The notes: generated by a model from the sequence alone, not told the origin. A DNA stretch of 64,000 bases from Zerene cesonia (GCF_012273895.1 NC_052118.1:5295164-5359163); one strand, 5' to 3'; counted from the first letter of the stretch, positions 38,001-50,996 are shown. Program-made: numbers and translations.

Positions 38001-39669
38001 AGTCGTTATAAAGCTGAATATGCCCGCTTGTTTTTCCTACGATTATTTCTTATTAGATGTAAACAATCAAGAGGTCGCACGGCAATGAGATAAAAACGAA
38101 TATTAACCATTACATGATCGGTTACGCTTATAGTTTCGTAAGTATTACCCACTGCTATATTATTTTTTAATTATAGATCCAACGTATTAGTCATGAAACA
38201 TGCACGTATCTAACTATAAATAAATAAATGCATTATTGCCTGTTACTCCTATTTATAGATCATACAAAATTTATTGTAACAGTGAACGTTATTTTAAAAT
38301 ATTGTGTACTTGGATATTTCAGATCAGTGTAGAGAATTGCAGAGATTGATATACCTCATTACAGTCGTTTATTTTTAAAGGTCTCACAATAAACTTCTCA
38401 CATTGTTTACAAACAAAAAAAAAAACACAGATAACTTCGTTATTCGGGACGAGTTCGAAACTCATATGCATACTATATTTAGTTACGTATGGACTCATAT
38501 GGACGAGATAATAACAGAATAATAGTTATAATAATCGAAAATTAAAATTTTCATATAGGTAACATTTGTGCCAAGAGTAGCATAGATTATTATTTAAAGA
38601 AAATTTTATGTATTTAAAGAAAAAGAACAACATGAATATTTTCTATAATCTTATCATGTCAAGGTTTCTTGCAATATTTATATAACATTTGCTTGGTCCA
38701 GTCTTCTCAAAGTGGATAATAACGCCGCCTCGTGGGCGCTGAAGGGCTAAAGGGGGCGGTAAGAGGTCCAAAAAATATTGGGGGGCGTTGAAACGGGTAA
38801 AGAGGCGAAGGCTAATTTTTAATGTTTTAAATTTAATTTAGCCTGTATACTTCTAATTAACTAATTACCTACAGGTTAGTGTTACATATTCAAGTAAAAA
38901 TACAGGCGGAAAATGAACAAAAAATATACAGGTTATGAGAAATCACGACTTTATATTAATTATTTAGCAATCGAAACTCATATTCGGTATGTATATTTGT
39001 TTACAAAATATCATGTATTTAATGTGGCCTAATTATTTATAATATAAAAACTTTATGATTGCTTATTATAGTTATCATTTCCTTTATGTGTCTCGTATTC
39101 CGTAAAACGCATTAAATAGTAGTCATAATATTGTACAATAATGTTGCGCGGATTATCTTTAATTTTTTATATAGTTATTAGAAACATTTCACTGTAGATA
39201 AATTAAATATGTATATGTGTACTAGTAGAAAGCTAGTACGCGATGAAATGATAACGACCTTCTCATTCGCGTATTGATAAGATTTGTTGCCAAGCGGATA
39301 TTATTGTTACGGGTCATGAATAGGACTAAGTACATTTGACTTTATATACCTAATACTTGATACATATAATATAATTTTCGAAATCACTATTATTTATTTT
39401 AATGGATTATACGCTTACGATGATTTTGTGTTATTAGAACCCAAACTTATTCTTGATCGTTTGCATGATTCCAATTAGAAAATTGATATATCGAACTAAC
39501 CTGTAGGTACATCCCAGGGAGGACTATTGTACTCTTTGCACACTCTTTCCATGGCTTCAACGAGTTTTCTACCACATAATTTCAAGCTTGTAGTAGCGGC
39601 GTCTGTTCTTGAATCCAACATAAAAACCAATGTGATAACGGCAAAACAAGCTGTATTTTTTCCAAGCAT
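35041..39669 (-). CDS. Insulin/IGF-like peptide precursor with long Arg/Cys-rich C-terminal extension
   Basis: Coding exons on the minus strand: 39679-39501 (ATG at 39669), 37374-37260, 36873-36650 and 35126-35041; all GT-AG and in phase, 197 residues. Signal peptide about 1-24 (MLGKNTACFAVITLVFML). The B chain has SLKLCGRKLVEAMERVCKEY, with 11 residues between the cysteines as in insulin. A short C peptide ends in RRKR (66-69), a furin site. The A chain is GIADQCCISTCHMTELLQYC, with the CC-x3-C-x8-C pattern. A tail of about 100 residues follows (95-197): acidic to about 110, then very basic, with C153, C155, C175 and C179. The short C peptide and the tail fit the arthropod IGF group (related to Drosophila Ilp6) better than bombyxins. 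It is a secreted hormone acting on the insulin receptor. The acceptor at 36873 was chosen for frame; other acceptors nearby would shorten the tail. Confidence 0.88.
35127..36649. other. IGF-like gene, last intron
   Basis: AT-rich, with a repeat remnant at about 36310-36425 (CCGCGCGTGGCTTCGCCTGC and CATTCCCGTGGGATTTCCAG). Plus-strand open frames here are chance. Confidence 0.5.
36310..36425 (+). repeat. Dispersed repeat remnant in the IGF-like gene
   Basis: CCGCGCGTGGCTTCGCCTGC followed by CCCGTGGGATTTCCAGGATG is the layout of the 5' part of the CTAGCT-type dispersed repeats in this window, here decayed and without its start. Confidence 0.5.
37375..39500. other. IGF-like gene, intron between B-chain and A-chain exons
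   Basis: It separates the B- and A-chain exons, as in most insulin genes. It holds a miRNA-like hairpin at 37634-37699 and a G-rich low-complexity stretch at 38740-38800 (GGGGGCGGTAAGAGG). No coding sequence is seen. Confidence 0.6.
37634..37699. ncRNA. pre-miRNA-like hairpin in the IGF-like gene intron
   Basis: Two 26-base arms, ACTTTATTGTAAATGTATTC... and its reverse complement with only two differences, flank a 14-base loop (TATTGCTTGTTATG). On one strand the differences are a G:U pair and an A-C mismatch. Size and shape fit a miRNA precursor, but a small fold-back transposon would look the same. I do not recognise a known miRNA. Confidence 0.35.
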
Positions 39670-40822
39670 ATTGATATCTGTAACAATATATTAATTTGTT
39701 TACAAATAGTTATTAAATAAACATACTACCTAATGAGTGATATATATGCTTCTAAAGTCTCCAAAACTACCAAAATTAATTTACATGTGGTACGATGAGA
39801 GGTTGCTTTTTTCTTAATATTTTTTCAGCTTCTTAATAAAACATTTTAAAAACATTGTAGGTTTTCATTGCTAAGAAGAGTGTCTGTTTCTGTAACCCGA
39901 GCTCACGAGTGTGCGTAAAATGAGTAGTTTAAACGCTTTTATATAGAAGGGTAAGTGTAACGTGACACCGGCGCCACCCAGTGTTCTAAAAGGGATAGGT
40001 AATATAATATACGCATTTTTCATTTCCTTGATGCACCATTTTACTATGTGGTCATGGACGTATATCAATGACGATGATATTTTTTTATCAAATATTGACT
40101 TCCGGAATTGAACATATTACCCCATATTAGGAAGACCCCGCATGCATGTAATATGACACTATAAAAATTTTACGAGATTTTATTACGGGTTCATGATTTA
40201 TGCATTATCATATATTAATATATTATTATTAATTCAGGCAAGATTATTTGTATATTTTGTTATAATTCAAAATGACTAATTTGTTGGTTTCATTTCGTTA
40301 AAAGTGGGACTACGAATAAGTAGGAAATTTTATTAATTTAAAATATGCAGAATAAATTGTTTATACCAATACAGAATGTTATACAGATTTAACTTTTAAA
40401 ACAGAACCATGTAAGATTATTTCTATATTTAGATCTTAAATAATAGTTGGACAATAAGGTAAAAGGTTGCTTCACCTTCATCATTCATAAAAATGCAAAT
40501 CAGCCTCTTCCTTTCCTTAAGTGCCATTCTAAGAATAGGGTGCAGTGGGTGGGTGCAGCTTGATATGATGTGTGGTCATAATGGTGGTTTACGATTATTG
40601 TTTTATTTAATGCTTTATAGTCTATAACCTATAGAAAGGTGAACTACCAATCTTTTTGTTATTGCATTATAAGCCTTCTAGATATCATAGGGCAATTTTT
40701 TGAGGTACAAGCAAATTGAAAACAATTTATTTTCCTGCTCAGATGAACTTTGGATGAGGAGTTTTAAATTTTTCGTGTTATATTTAATTTATACATATTT
40801 ATTTTAATTAAAATATTTCTTT

Positions 40823-40989
40823 TTTAGAAATTAAAAACTTTTCAACGGATTTTAAACGCGATTTATTCATTATATTATTAAGTCAGTCTCCCCGTGACCA
40901 CGCTCGCTGTAAAGTGTTCGAAACGTCGGGTTAATAATATAATGAATAAATCGCGTTTAAAATCCGTTGAAAAGTTTTTAATTTCTAAA
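40823..40989. mobile_element. Fold-back element with 59-bp perfect arms
   Basis: Bases 40823-40881 are the exact reverse complement of 40931-40989. The 49-base centre is GC-richer (CCCCGTGACCACGCTCGCTG, then AAAGTGTTCGAAACGTCGGG). Perfect arms in an AT-rich intron imply a young insertion or a maintained structure. It resembles a miniature fold-back transposon; no target-site duplication is obvious. Confidence 0.75.
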
Positions 40990-42589
40990 TGTATAATACT
41001 CGCGTGAAACCAAACACAAGAAAATACTATATTTCTTTTTGCTACAACGTACAACAACTATTGCATGTAGAATAAAAAATTTAAGTCTCTGTGCAGACCC
41101 GCGAAGCAATGATCTCCACCATTTACTTTCATATACGTAGGTATGTATGTGAGCAAACGTAGACACTAGATTATTTTTAAACGTAAACTAGCAACATTAA
41201 AAAAGGTAATATTTTTTTAGCTCTATATCTTTGTTATAATAATAAAAATGCCGTAGGTGAAGTCTCTAAAATTATTGGTAGTTTATGTATCGTATTTTTT
41301 GGGATAGAATTGCAAAACTAATATTTCTTTTGGACAATTATATAAAAAAATCAAAATTTTTGTAAATATAAATTACAGTCTAGTAATAATTTGCATACCT
41401 ATACTTAAAATAGTAGACTTGCTCTTTGCTACAGGTACCGTAGTCATAACATGCCGACCCTTCGACATTCATTAGTCATTAAACAGTAAGGTTAGTATTA
41501 TTTATAACCTTGTCAATAACTTAGAGGAAACATATCCTATTTTGTACTGCTCTTCCATTGCAAAATGTTGAAGATGAAAAAACGGTTTATTATTAAAATA
41601 ATAAAACTATAACTTCATTAATTTTTAACAGGTAATTAATTAACTAAGGTTGGACTTAAATAACCAAACCTTTTAATATTGTTACTTGATACCTGTTAAA
41701 ATTATCTTATTCTTATCTGGGACGAGTTACCTTACAATTAAAGAAGCAAAAACATTTTATTAATTGATTATATCTAGGTATCATACCTAATTAATAAATA
41801 AAGGTATGGATCGGTATTAAGCGATTCGGTGTAACAGAGTTCAATAAGATTATAATATAAAGTTGTTTACTCACAACGACTGTTAATACGAGTATGTATT
41901 CTACCTATCTTCATACTTAATTTACCTACTTACTCAAATGGATGCGTCAAGTCTAATTGGGGTTGCAGTTTTAAATTAAATCAAGCGTTCGCTCAACTCT
42001 GTTTCAGTAGGGAACTGAAATTATACATTTTTTATGTTGGCCACGAAGTAATCATGGAGAAATTTTACAATACAGACAGGTTTAATTATACCTATCTATC
42101 TTAATCTTTCGGTGTTGCTTCAAAGTTCGACTGTTGTAGTCTAGTTGTATCATAGCTACTAACCATGTACATATACAGTCATGAGTCATGTGTTATGAAC
42201 AGTCAATTTCTCTGATTCAAGCTGCGAGTGCGTATGCTCTTTGTAGAATCCCTTCTAAGCTAACACAATGTTTAGTTTAATCGTTAATTATTATTCCTAT
42301 ATCTAAAGCCACTCATGAAATGTTATTCTAGATAAATATTTAGGGCTAGGCTCCTTAAGACTAGTCTTTGTCGTTGACTTTCAGATGTGTAATTCTACGT
42401 GATTGAATAATGACTGGAGGAAATATGAGAAGGGGATTAAAAACGGACCTGACTTACCTTAGGATATTATAATATAAATTTGGGACAAATAGTCTTAGTC
42501 GCAGTGGAAAATACACAATGAAAGTGTGTTTTTTACAACAAAGAAAGAACGAATTCTACATGAGGTACTAATAGATGTTTTTAATTGCA

Positions 42590-42670
42590 TAGCGGGCAAC
42601 TAAGCTGGTGGTACACCTGATGGTAAGCCATCGCCGCCGCCCTCGGACTCTCAGAGAGGTAGTGGTGTAG
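42590..42670. repeat. Interspersed repeat fragment (GCAACTAAGCTGGTGGTAC type)
   Basis: GGGCAACTAAGCTGGTGGTA, then CCTGATGGTAAGCCATCGCC, the same order as at 7175-7255. Confidence 0.6.
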
Positions 42671-43393
42671 TGTATAAGCTAATTGATTCTAAAATTTTAT
42701 GTTAAATTGGTAGTTTCATACTAAAATAACATTTGTTATAAAACTGTTTATTAAAATGAATAAACTAGAGAACCCTAATACACGTAACACCTACCACAAC
42801 GCTCCGTGGCTCGGTGCTCGTGCACTCGATTGGATAATTACATGAATCTTGGTTTGATCTGTAGACTTGCTATCAACTGGCTCGATACTTGTCGAGTCTC
42901 ATATTGTAAGTAGGGAAATGAGTACAAGTTACGACATCAGTTTATAGGTCGGTAATGGAGAATTCTAAAAAACTTGAAGTGTTTGTTTATGTTTAAGTAT
43001 GCGGATTATTTTAATTGGGGACTGAAAAGTGCAGGTAATTAACAGAAAAATAACCTCTTGATTCTGAGAACCCTTACGAATAAAGTAAGTATATTACCCT
43101 CATTTATGTTCGCAATGTTTACCACTTCGCTTAATCACCGGGTGGTTATAAAATATGGGTGGTCGAACCATTCACAGCATTACAGTTATGGTTCACGTGA
43201 GCCGAAGACTAGCAATCAACACAGATTATGCGCTAGCTGCAGAGAGCCGATATCCGAGTACGGACATTGCAAAGATTATTCTTCGTCATTGCTCATTACA
43301 CGTTGTACATAAAATATTTAAATTTTAATTATTTTGAAACTTACAAAGTAAGAATTGTGTGACATTGTTTTATTCTATTATATAGAAGCAGTA

Positions 43394-43604
43394 ATAATCC
43401 TACTAATATTATAAATGCGAAAGTTTGTAAGGATGTGTGTGTGTTTATTACTCTTTCACGCAAAAACTACTGAATCGATTGCAATGAAATTTGGTTCGTA
43501 GATAGCTGGACAACTGGAATAACATATGGGCAAGTTGTTTAACGCGATATTCCTACGGGATACGGACTCACGCGGATGAACCCGCTTGGCGCAGCTAGTA
43601 TTGT
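43394..43604 (-). repeat. Dispersed repeat, CTAGCTGCGC...GTAGGATTA type, near full length
   Basis: This is the reverse-complement counterpart of 26207-26425. It starts TAATCCTACTAATATTATAA and ends CGCTTGGCGCAGCTAG, so the element is on the minus strand. Confidence 0.75.
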
Positions 43605-45095
43605 TAAAACAGAGAGTAGCGATATTAAAACAAAAGATTATACAATGTTCTTTAATAATAACATTTCACAAAGGAACTATTTATACTAATTGTCACACTG
43701 ATTCGAACAGTGCATGGGAAATTTCTTAGTAACCAAGGCTTAGTAATAACGAGACTAAACAGATTATAGCTCTCAAATTACGAAGCTAAGACGGAATCGG
43801 TAAACGGAGTGGAGACTGACATAGCAACGAGAGACGGTAACGCGAAAGGCAGACGATAGGTAACGACTCGGATCATTCAAGAGTTTGTGGGGGTCAAGTG
43901 TATCGTGTATCGTCGGCTATCCCAATTGACATTTTGCAGCATCGGTCAGTGGCTTCTGCAAACTATTTGTAATTCTATTGCAGACGACCATTAAAACAGA
44001 GCGTTAATATTTTAAGAATAGTTATATCCATTATCTGATGCTTATATGTTAGAATTTCAAACATGATAAAATTCAAGGCACGTTGGTTAACAATATGATC
44101 TTAACCAAATGATTTGCATGAACAAAATTATTAAACGGTCTGGAGCATAATATAATTGTACCTACACATTCGTCTGGAAGGCAAGGTCGCAGGTAGTCAA
44201 ATGCCCGTTCGGCGAACGCTCCGACCCCAATTTAAAACTTGACCTCGCAAAGTTCATACATTTTATTTTTGCGGTTGTCTTGTTTATGTGTAAGTTAGCT
44301 TGATAGAGTTTGAACTACTATCAGCTGGCATTCATTAAATTTGTTTTTAGCAGTCTCGTTTATCAATGTATTTTTTATGGATTATAATATAAGTTCATGT
44401 AGTGTGTCCAATTTAAGAATGAAACGTAGAAGCGTGGCACACTTAATATTTATACATAGATATTTTGTTGAATTCATAATTAAGTCTAAAATAGCATTTA
44501 TATAAACATACTATATACGAAATAAAATATTATTTAAATAATAGTATTAGTTTTGCTAATAATATTGCAGTAAAACATTTTGTTTTCATTGTACCGGTAT
44601 GTTATTTTTAGTTATTTTGCAATTATACCGACCTTTTTATGTTAATTTATATTTACAAAGTAAGTAGAGTTGCCGCTCTAATTTTTAAATTAGTGGGAAA
44701 GAAAAAAGTTTAAATTATTTAACGTGGGAGTTGCGTCAAATTAAGAAAGATGATGAATAATCGGGTCTTTTTGTATTATGCATTTTAAAGGTAACGTATC
44801 TGAATTTCGGATTTTATTTTTTTAAACTTTGAAATACTTTACGGGTGACAGTTATACGTCATAAGTTACAGTTAAAATTAAGAAAATGTATTTTTTCAGC
44901 TCATAAATATTTAATTGGGTTAAAGATATTCAAGAAATATTATGTCTTTTTAAATAAACAGTCCATGGATATTTTAAATCACATTTATTTTCACAGCGAA
45001 AAGGCAATTTAATTTGATAAAATTGAAAACGCTTTCTTGCAATAAGATTTTTCTTTCTGCGAATGAATAAATCACGTAAAGTAAGAGAAACTCAC

Positions 45096-45340
45096 CTTGA
45101 GAACCAGTTGTAGGCGTTATTTGAGACACTTTCTTGTTTTGTCGCACGGGCGCTGGTTGGCGAGCGCAGTCGTCCTGTCGCAGTCGTGTCGCACCGTACA
45201 CGCTCGAGCGTCGTTCAGTGGCGCTGCTCACGCTGTCAACGGCGCGGGCGCCGCACTCGCTTTTAAAAGACGATGGGCGGCGCGCGCGCACCCGCCACGC
45301 CCCGCGCCGCGATCCGCCCGAATCGCTACTGAAAATCCAC
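45096..45340 (-). promoter_or_regulatory. GC-rich promoter and 5' exon of the IGF-like gene
   Basis: A GC-rich island (45120-45320) in AT-rich surroundings. On the minus strand a TATA-like TTTTAAAA (45268-45261) lies upstream of a likely transcription start near 45235. The exon then runs to a TCAAG/GTGAG donor at 45096. Splicing to 39679 places the gene's ATG ten bases into exon 2. The frame is also open upstream through this exon into the signal peptide, but that longer frame starts before the inferred TATA and is probably not used. Confidence 0.55.
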
Positions 45341-45913
45341 ACGAAAGTTACAACTCTTTTTCTTATACTGGTACGTTATCACTCATACCCCGTTTGGTGA
45401 GAAGCAATAATATTTACCTTTGTTTATATTCGTAGATTTTTTTTATCGTTGAGCTATTTATTTTAAATCAATCTTGATGTAGCGAATTACAGTGTATCTT
45501 AGACGTCGGGAAAGTATACGTATGATGATGACGCATATAAGTGCGCTATCAATATAATTCTGCGCCTCCTTTTTCTTACCTTTGGCCTAATCCTTTGACT
45601 TTCTCTATCTCATTGTAGACGGAATACGTAGACACGAAAAAGGTTCATCTATCTTTTATTTAATTACACATTATTAGATATATTTATAATGTAGAATACA
45701 TATGATTGTAGGTGCCTACATCTGTGTCTAAAATACATTGCTTAAATAAATGTAACTTTATTTAAGCTGCTGTATCGCTCTCTCTTACTACACGATATAT
45801 ATTTAAATAATCATTCTTAACACTTTGGCATTCTGATAACTATATATACCTATACGAATATTCTTAACATTTAAATGAGCCTTTTATTTGTCATTCTAAT
45901 TAAACTGATAAAT

Positions 45914-46078
45914 CATTGACCATAGCTTAACCACATTTAGCCATCACATCAAATTTTAATTATTGAATGAGTTTTGAATAAAACAATAAAATAACTAAAA
46001 AAAAATAATTCGATTGTTAATAACATTTTTATTACACAAACGCCTCCTTGGTACGGTGGTCAGCGAGATAGTAGTCGA
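45914..46078 (+). repeat. Direct repeat copy 1, with SINE-like head
   Basis: It starts CATTGACCATAGCTTAACCA and ends with a tRNA-like A-box region, CGCCTCCTTGGTACGGTGG. It is repeated with moderate divergence at 46852-47035. Confidence 0.7.
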
Positions 46079-46199
46079 AAAGAGAGATTGTCCCTTACCC
46101 TAAAAATTGCATAAATATTGGTATAATATTTTGACCTGAAACTGAATGACACGACAATTATTTATTAGATTATTTTTTTCAGGTAAACCTATTAAATGT

Positions 46200-46455
46200 T
46201 AAAATAAGCTTAAGAGCAACTGCAAAAAAGAATTGGTTAACCATCTAAGTTATGACCTTTCCAACCGACGGTTTTTACTTTTTGTTCCTTTAGCGGCAAC
46301 GGAAATACATCATCTCAAAAATTTTCAACTGCCTAATTATCACGGTTTATGATATATAGCCCGGCGACAGACGGACAGACAGACAAATAGACGGAGACCA
46401 AAGTCTTAGTATTAGAGTCCTGTTTTACCTTTTGGTTACAGAACCCTAAAAATGT
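46200..46455 (+). repeat. Dispersed repeat ending GGTTACAGAACCCTAAAAA
   Basis: It contains CCCGGCGACAGACGGACAGA, then AAAGTCTTAGTATTAGAGTC and GGTTACAGAACCCTAAAAA. This series is familiar to me as a dispersed repeat in moth and butterfly genomes; I do not assign a family. Confidence 0.65.
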
Positions 46456-46851
46456 GATCAAGGTTTCGTGGAGCATAGCATATCGTAACTTGATATTAAC
46501 TTAACTTAATAACTTAATAATAAAAGGCAAATCCTTTTTCATAGTTCTACTTATTTTTGGCCTATATTTGGATGAGCAAGAGAAGATGTTGAAAATAACT
46601 TTTTTTTCATCATGACTATAAAGTTTTACCAAAGACACTTTTATACTTATATCTTCTGTCCGTAGCTAGCAAGTTGTACTAAAGTGCGTTTGAAGGCTGA
46701 ATGTAAGGTTTTATTTCTATTTATTGTTTATCTTCTGCGAGGTTCAATGATAAAACAAAAATCTTCATGTTTCGAAAATATCTTTTTAAACATTATCTTA
46801 TCTTATTTATTTGTTAACCTTTCGTAAAAAAAAACAGCTGACCATAAAGAC

Positions 46852-47035
46852 CATTGACCATAACTTAACCACATTTAACCATCACATCCAATTTAAATTA
46901 ATGAATGAGTGTTGAATAAAATAATAAAATGACTAGAAAAAACAAGCAACAAAAGAATAAAATTAACTCGATTATTAATAATAGATATCATTGTTAGACA
47001 AACGCCTTCATGGTACAGTGGTCAGCGAGATAGTG
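46852..47035 (+). repeat. Direct repeat copy 2, with SINE-like head
   Basis: It starts CATTGACCATAACTTAACCA and ends CGCCTTCATGGTACAGTGG plus TCAGCGAGATAGTGG. It is the partner of 45914-46078, with an extra AACAAGCAACAAAAG segment. Confidence 0.7.
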
Positions 47036-47893
47036 GATCTATATGAAAATTAGTACACATCCCTGCCAATAATATAAATGCAAAAGTAACTCAGGTTTGT
47101 CTATCTCTTCGTCACGTCTTATTCGCTAAACAAACCCTGATCTTGGTACAGAGAAAATTTGAGACCCGCGAAAGTACATAGAATAGATTTAAGCACATAG
47201 GATAGATTTATTTTGGAGCTATGATGGAAAGACCTCGGACAGTCTATTTTCTTCTTTGACTATGCGAATAGTTTGGTTTTTACGTAGAGTTTACATGTAG
47301 ACACTATTGCTTCAAGTTGTTACTCAATGTATGCATTTTATAAAAGGAATAAAGCCACCTAAACATAATTAGTTTTTATTAGCCGTTAAAGAAACCTTAT
47401 CTTTGATTGTAAAAAATGTCTTGATAAAAAAGTAATGACTTTTAATATTGTAAAATGTCCAATTATTAGATTGTTATTATTCGTATTATATGTGGGTTGA
47501 TATAACAAGAAAATAATATACAAATGTTATATAATAATAAATATACAAAGATAAAAAGGTACCTAGGTATAGGTATGGAATAGACTTTACTCACAACCGA
47601 CAAAGGCATGGCTCATTATATTATCTACTATTCGATCTATATAAAAAATTTAAGTGAATAATATTATTATGATTTACTATCATTCCAAGAACATTGGCTC
47701 AAGATGGACAGTTAAGTCTAATGATCAAATGATACGGGAAGACCAATCAGTTTTTTTATCTCCTACTGATAAATACCTGTTATGTTCATTCTGTAGTGTT
47801 GCGTAAACAATGAGATGGAATATCCCGCTGCGAAAAAGCGAAGGTCAGTGACAGTCGCTGTCTACTAGACAGAGCACGAGTCACTGACTCCGG

Positions 47894-48014
47894 CTATAAA
47901 TACCATATTCTTTGCAATCATTGTAGAGCTTAATATAGTTACGCTATTTACAAACACGGTGACATTTTATTGACGGATGAAGTCCTTTACATGTTAATGA
48001 GAATTAATTGCTGT
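47894..48014 (+). promoter_or_regulatory. Orphan TATA-like promoter candidate
   Basis: GGCTATAAATACC is followed 25 bases later by an initiator-like TCATT, and a GTAAGT donor comes at 48015. This would fit a short noncoding first exon on the plus strand. No coding exon can be tied to it with confidence. Confidence 0.2.
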
Positions 48015-48691
48015 GTAAGTGTGTCGTCTGGCGCTGAGCGTCAATTAAGTAGGTATGCACAATTAATTCCCTACAAATTAATAGATCAATAAATGTAAAC
48101 ATTAACACTAGCGCTGATGGCGTCGCGTTGTGCAAAAAATCCAGGATGATTCAAATATTTTATTCTGCTTAGTTAGTGACTTGTGAGAGTGAGGAAATAT
48201 ATGCTTTATTAATCGCTGGATGGTAATGTAATTAATATAAGAAATCGTTTTCATGCTATATTACGTAAAAACTGCAGGATTTGTAAACGTGAGGTATTCC
48301 GGTAACACATTTGACATGATCATGCTAAATGCGTATTAGCTACTATCACAAAAAGAAGAAAATAATACAGTTTACGTGTAAATTGTGCCAACTGGACTAT
48401 CTCGTCTGCGAACTCAACTCAATTCAATGATAAGCTCGTCACTGACAAGTTCTGGCGCCACCAGACGTATTTGGGAATTGCTTTTAAGCATTTAGGTTAT
48501 TACAAAATTAGCTTCCTATTATAAACGGTTGACATGACATGTTTTATCTGTTGTTTAAACTTGAACATATTTGTTCAACAATATCAATATGATATCTGTA
48601 CAGAGGATGAGAAAATAGCATTGCTCCTTAATATTCGTTACAAAATTCCACTAGCTACAAAATATTTTTAATACTTTCCACATATTTTTTA

Positions 48692-48730
48692 ATTTACAGA
48701 TATAACATTTACAATGTTATATCTGTAAAT
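48692..48730. repeat. 18-bp perfect stem, 3-base loop
   Basis: ATTTACAGATATAACATT and its exact reverse complement flank TAC. The function is unknown. Confidence 0.75.
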
Positions 48731-50962
48731 GGGAATTAGTTCCATAGTAATCTCACAATTATTTTTTCAAAACATTTAATAATTCATAACATTATTCGTT
48801 TTTATCTTTCTCTTATTTTATTAATCTTTGACTCTGTGTCAATTTACAAAAATCTATACGTACGTTCGTTTACCTTTTCATAATACCTGTAATACATCAT
48901 GTAATGGTTTATTTTTAGAATTCACTAGGTCAACCTAAAGTTATATTTAGAATCATGACCTTTTTAAAATTACCAACTAGACTTAAGTCGTCTTATCTTA
49001 ACAAACCATTGCCCTAATTTATTACCCCGAATGGGAACATGAAGAATTTATTAAATTGATTTGACTATGATAAAATGTTACGGAGTATGGGTGAAATACA
49101 TAGCTTTATATAATTGGCTAACTTAATATATTAAAATAATACATTTTTTTATTCACCACTTATTTAAAGTTTCGTTACAACTTTTTCATAGCTTATACCA
49201 ATATCTTTTTATAAAAACATACTAAAATTGATATTTTATTTTATTTGTAAAGTAGGCATGTAAATAAATAATACACTATAATCTTTAAATAAAAATTCTG
49301 AATCACATCATGCATCACATCTGAAAAATAAAGGTTTATTGAATCCATAGAGATTTTTTCTTAAGCAGGAATGACGTAGGTCTGTCTTTGTCTAAGTATG
49401 CTCTTTATGGGGTTCAGACAAACTCATCATATTAACTTATTTTCTTATTAACACAATTCTCTTTCTTACTAACACAATCTTATTAACAAATTGATTTTGT
49501 ATCTTATTTTACTGTGTGTGACTGAGACCATAGGAATAGGGGATTCAGAGCAAATTTTATTAATTATATAATTTCGTATGCGAGTTATTTAATAACATAA
49601 ATAATTTCGGGAACCATAATCATTCGTGAGAATAATTAATTGGTACAGGTAAATGGTATACAGACTATTGCGCGAATAAATAGTTACGTGAGATCAGCAG
49701 TTCTATGTATTGAATTGTTTTAGTATTCCACTGCAACAAAGTATATATTCTAGACTATGACAAGGCCAGATATCACATTTGTTTCTGCATCAATTAATAT
49801 CCAATAAACAAGGACTCATTAAACGCTACTGAGTTATAGAAATTACTCAAAGTGCATCGCTGTATAGAAGAAGAATCAATGGGTAATTTCAATTTGTCTT
49901 ATAAAAATTCCTTTTTGACAAGTGATTTCAATAAAAAAATTTATCATCGTAGTTATAGAAATAAAAGTTAGAGCATTTTTGTATTAAATTGAGCAAAATG
50001 CGCGTCTAGTAATTAGAGAATTAACAAAGAGGTGCCCGGAATGGGCATGCAGTAAAAATGGAGATCTCATACTTGTAACTTTACGCATGTATATATCTCA
50101 GTTTGTGTTTGTCACTAATCTCCTCCTAAACGGCTGGTCAGATTTTAATCAATTATTGGGTGGGTGTTGTTAGGTGGATTTGAGAGGGGTTTAAATTTAC
50201 AATTCGAGCACCAACGAAGCCGGAAGTCAAAGGCTAGTCTAAGTATAATTTTTGAAAAAAATATAAAAAAGTAAGTGTAAGAAAGAACATCTCAAGTAAT
50301 CTGCTGATAAAATATTATGTAAATTGTATGAACATCTTAATAAAAATATTGTTAAAACGAATATTTTCCCTGTAACCTCGTTACTAAAACTGGTTATAAA
50401 TCGATGAATTCAGCGAAAGCTCTTACGAGCGAGTCTTAATGGCGTGCAACGGGCATCAGTCTAAACACCATTGTTTATGTTTTACATGAGAGAGAAATCT
50501 GCGAATAACTACAAACGATGAGTTCAACATTTATGAGTTTCGTTCTCGAACGTGTTTATTTCGAGTCTTTAGAGTTCTATTAACGTGGAGACTGTACCTA
50601 CATTTTAATAAGTAGAAACGTCTGAGAGAAGCGCTGGCTATGAGTTAGGTTGTTTCAAAAGTCATTTGTGTATTCTTGAGTGGACGTTGTGTTTCCTTCG
50701 TTTATATATGGGTTAGTTGCATGTACGTACATAAATTATTGAGTTTATAAGTTTCCTGACATAAGTCGCGATTCATTACATGTCTGCGTAGTTGCGATCT
50801 ATTATGAAACTACCATACAGCACACTTATATTTAAGTCTATTGTTTTTCTTTTTTTTTTTATTCATTATTAAATAATATACTCTCACGTATCTTCAATGA
50901 ATAAATACTCAATTTACATTAGGTAATTATATTGTAATTTGTTAACCCATGATATTTAAAAA

Positions 50963-50996
50963 AAATCTCTAAGTGGTACAGACCACTTAGAGATTT
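50963..50996. repeat. 15-bp perfect stem, 4-base loop
   Basis: AAATCTCTAAGTGGT, loop ACAG, then the exact reverse complement. The function is unknown. Confidence 0.75.

Larger units (their letters stand above)
39680..45095. other. IGF-like gene, long 5' intron (5.4 kb)
   Basis: This lies between the noncoding first exon and the B-chain exon. Notable contents are a 59-bp-arm perfect hairpin at 40823-40989, a dispersed repeat core at 42590-42670, a near full-length repeat at 43394-43604, and otherwise AT-rich DNA. The plus-strand frame at 43058-43312 is not convincing. Confidence 0.6.

Noticed and set aside
43058..43312. 84-codon plus-strand open frame in the IGF-like gene intron
   Set aside because: Short, with no recognisable motif despite two CxxC-like pairs, and antisense inside an intron.
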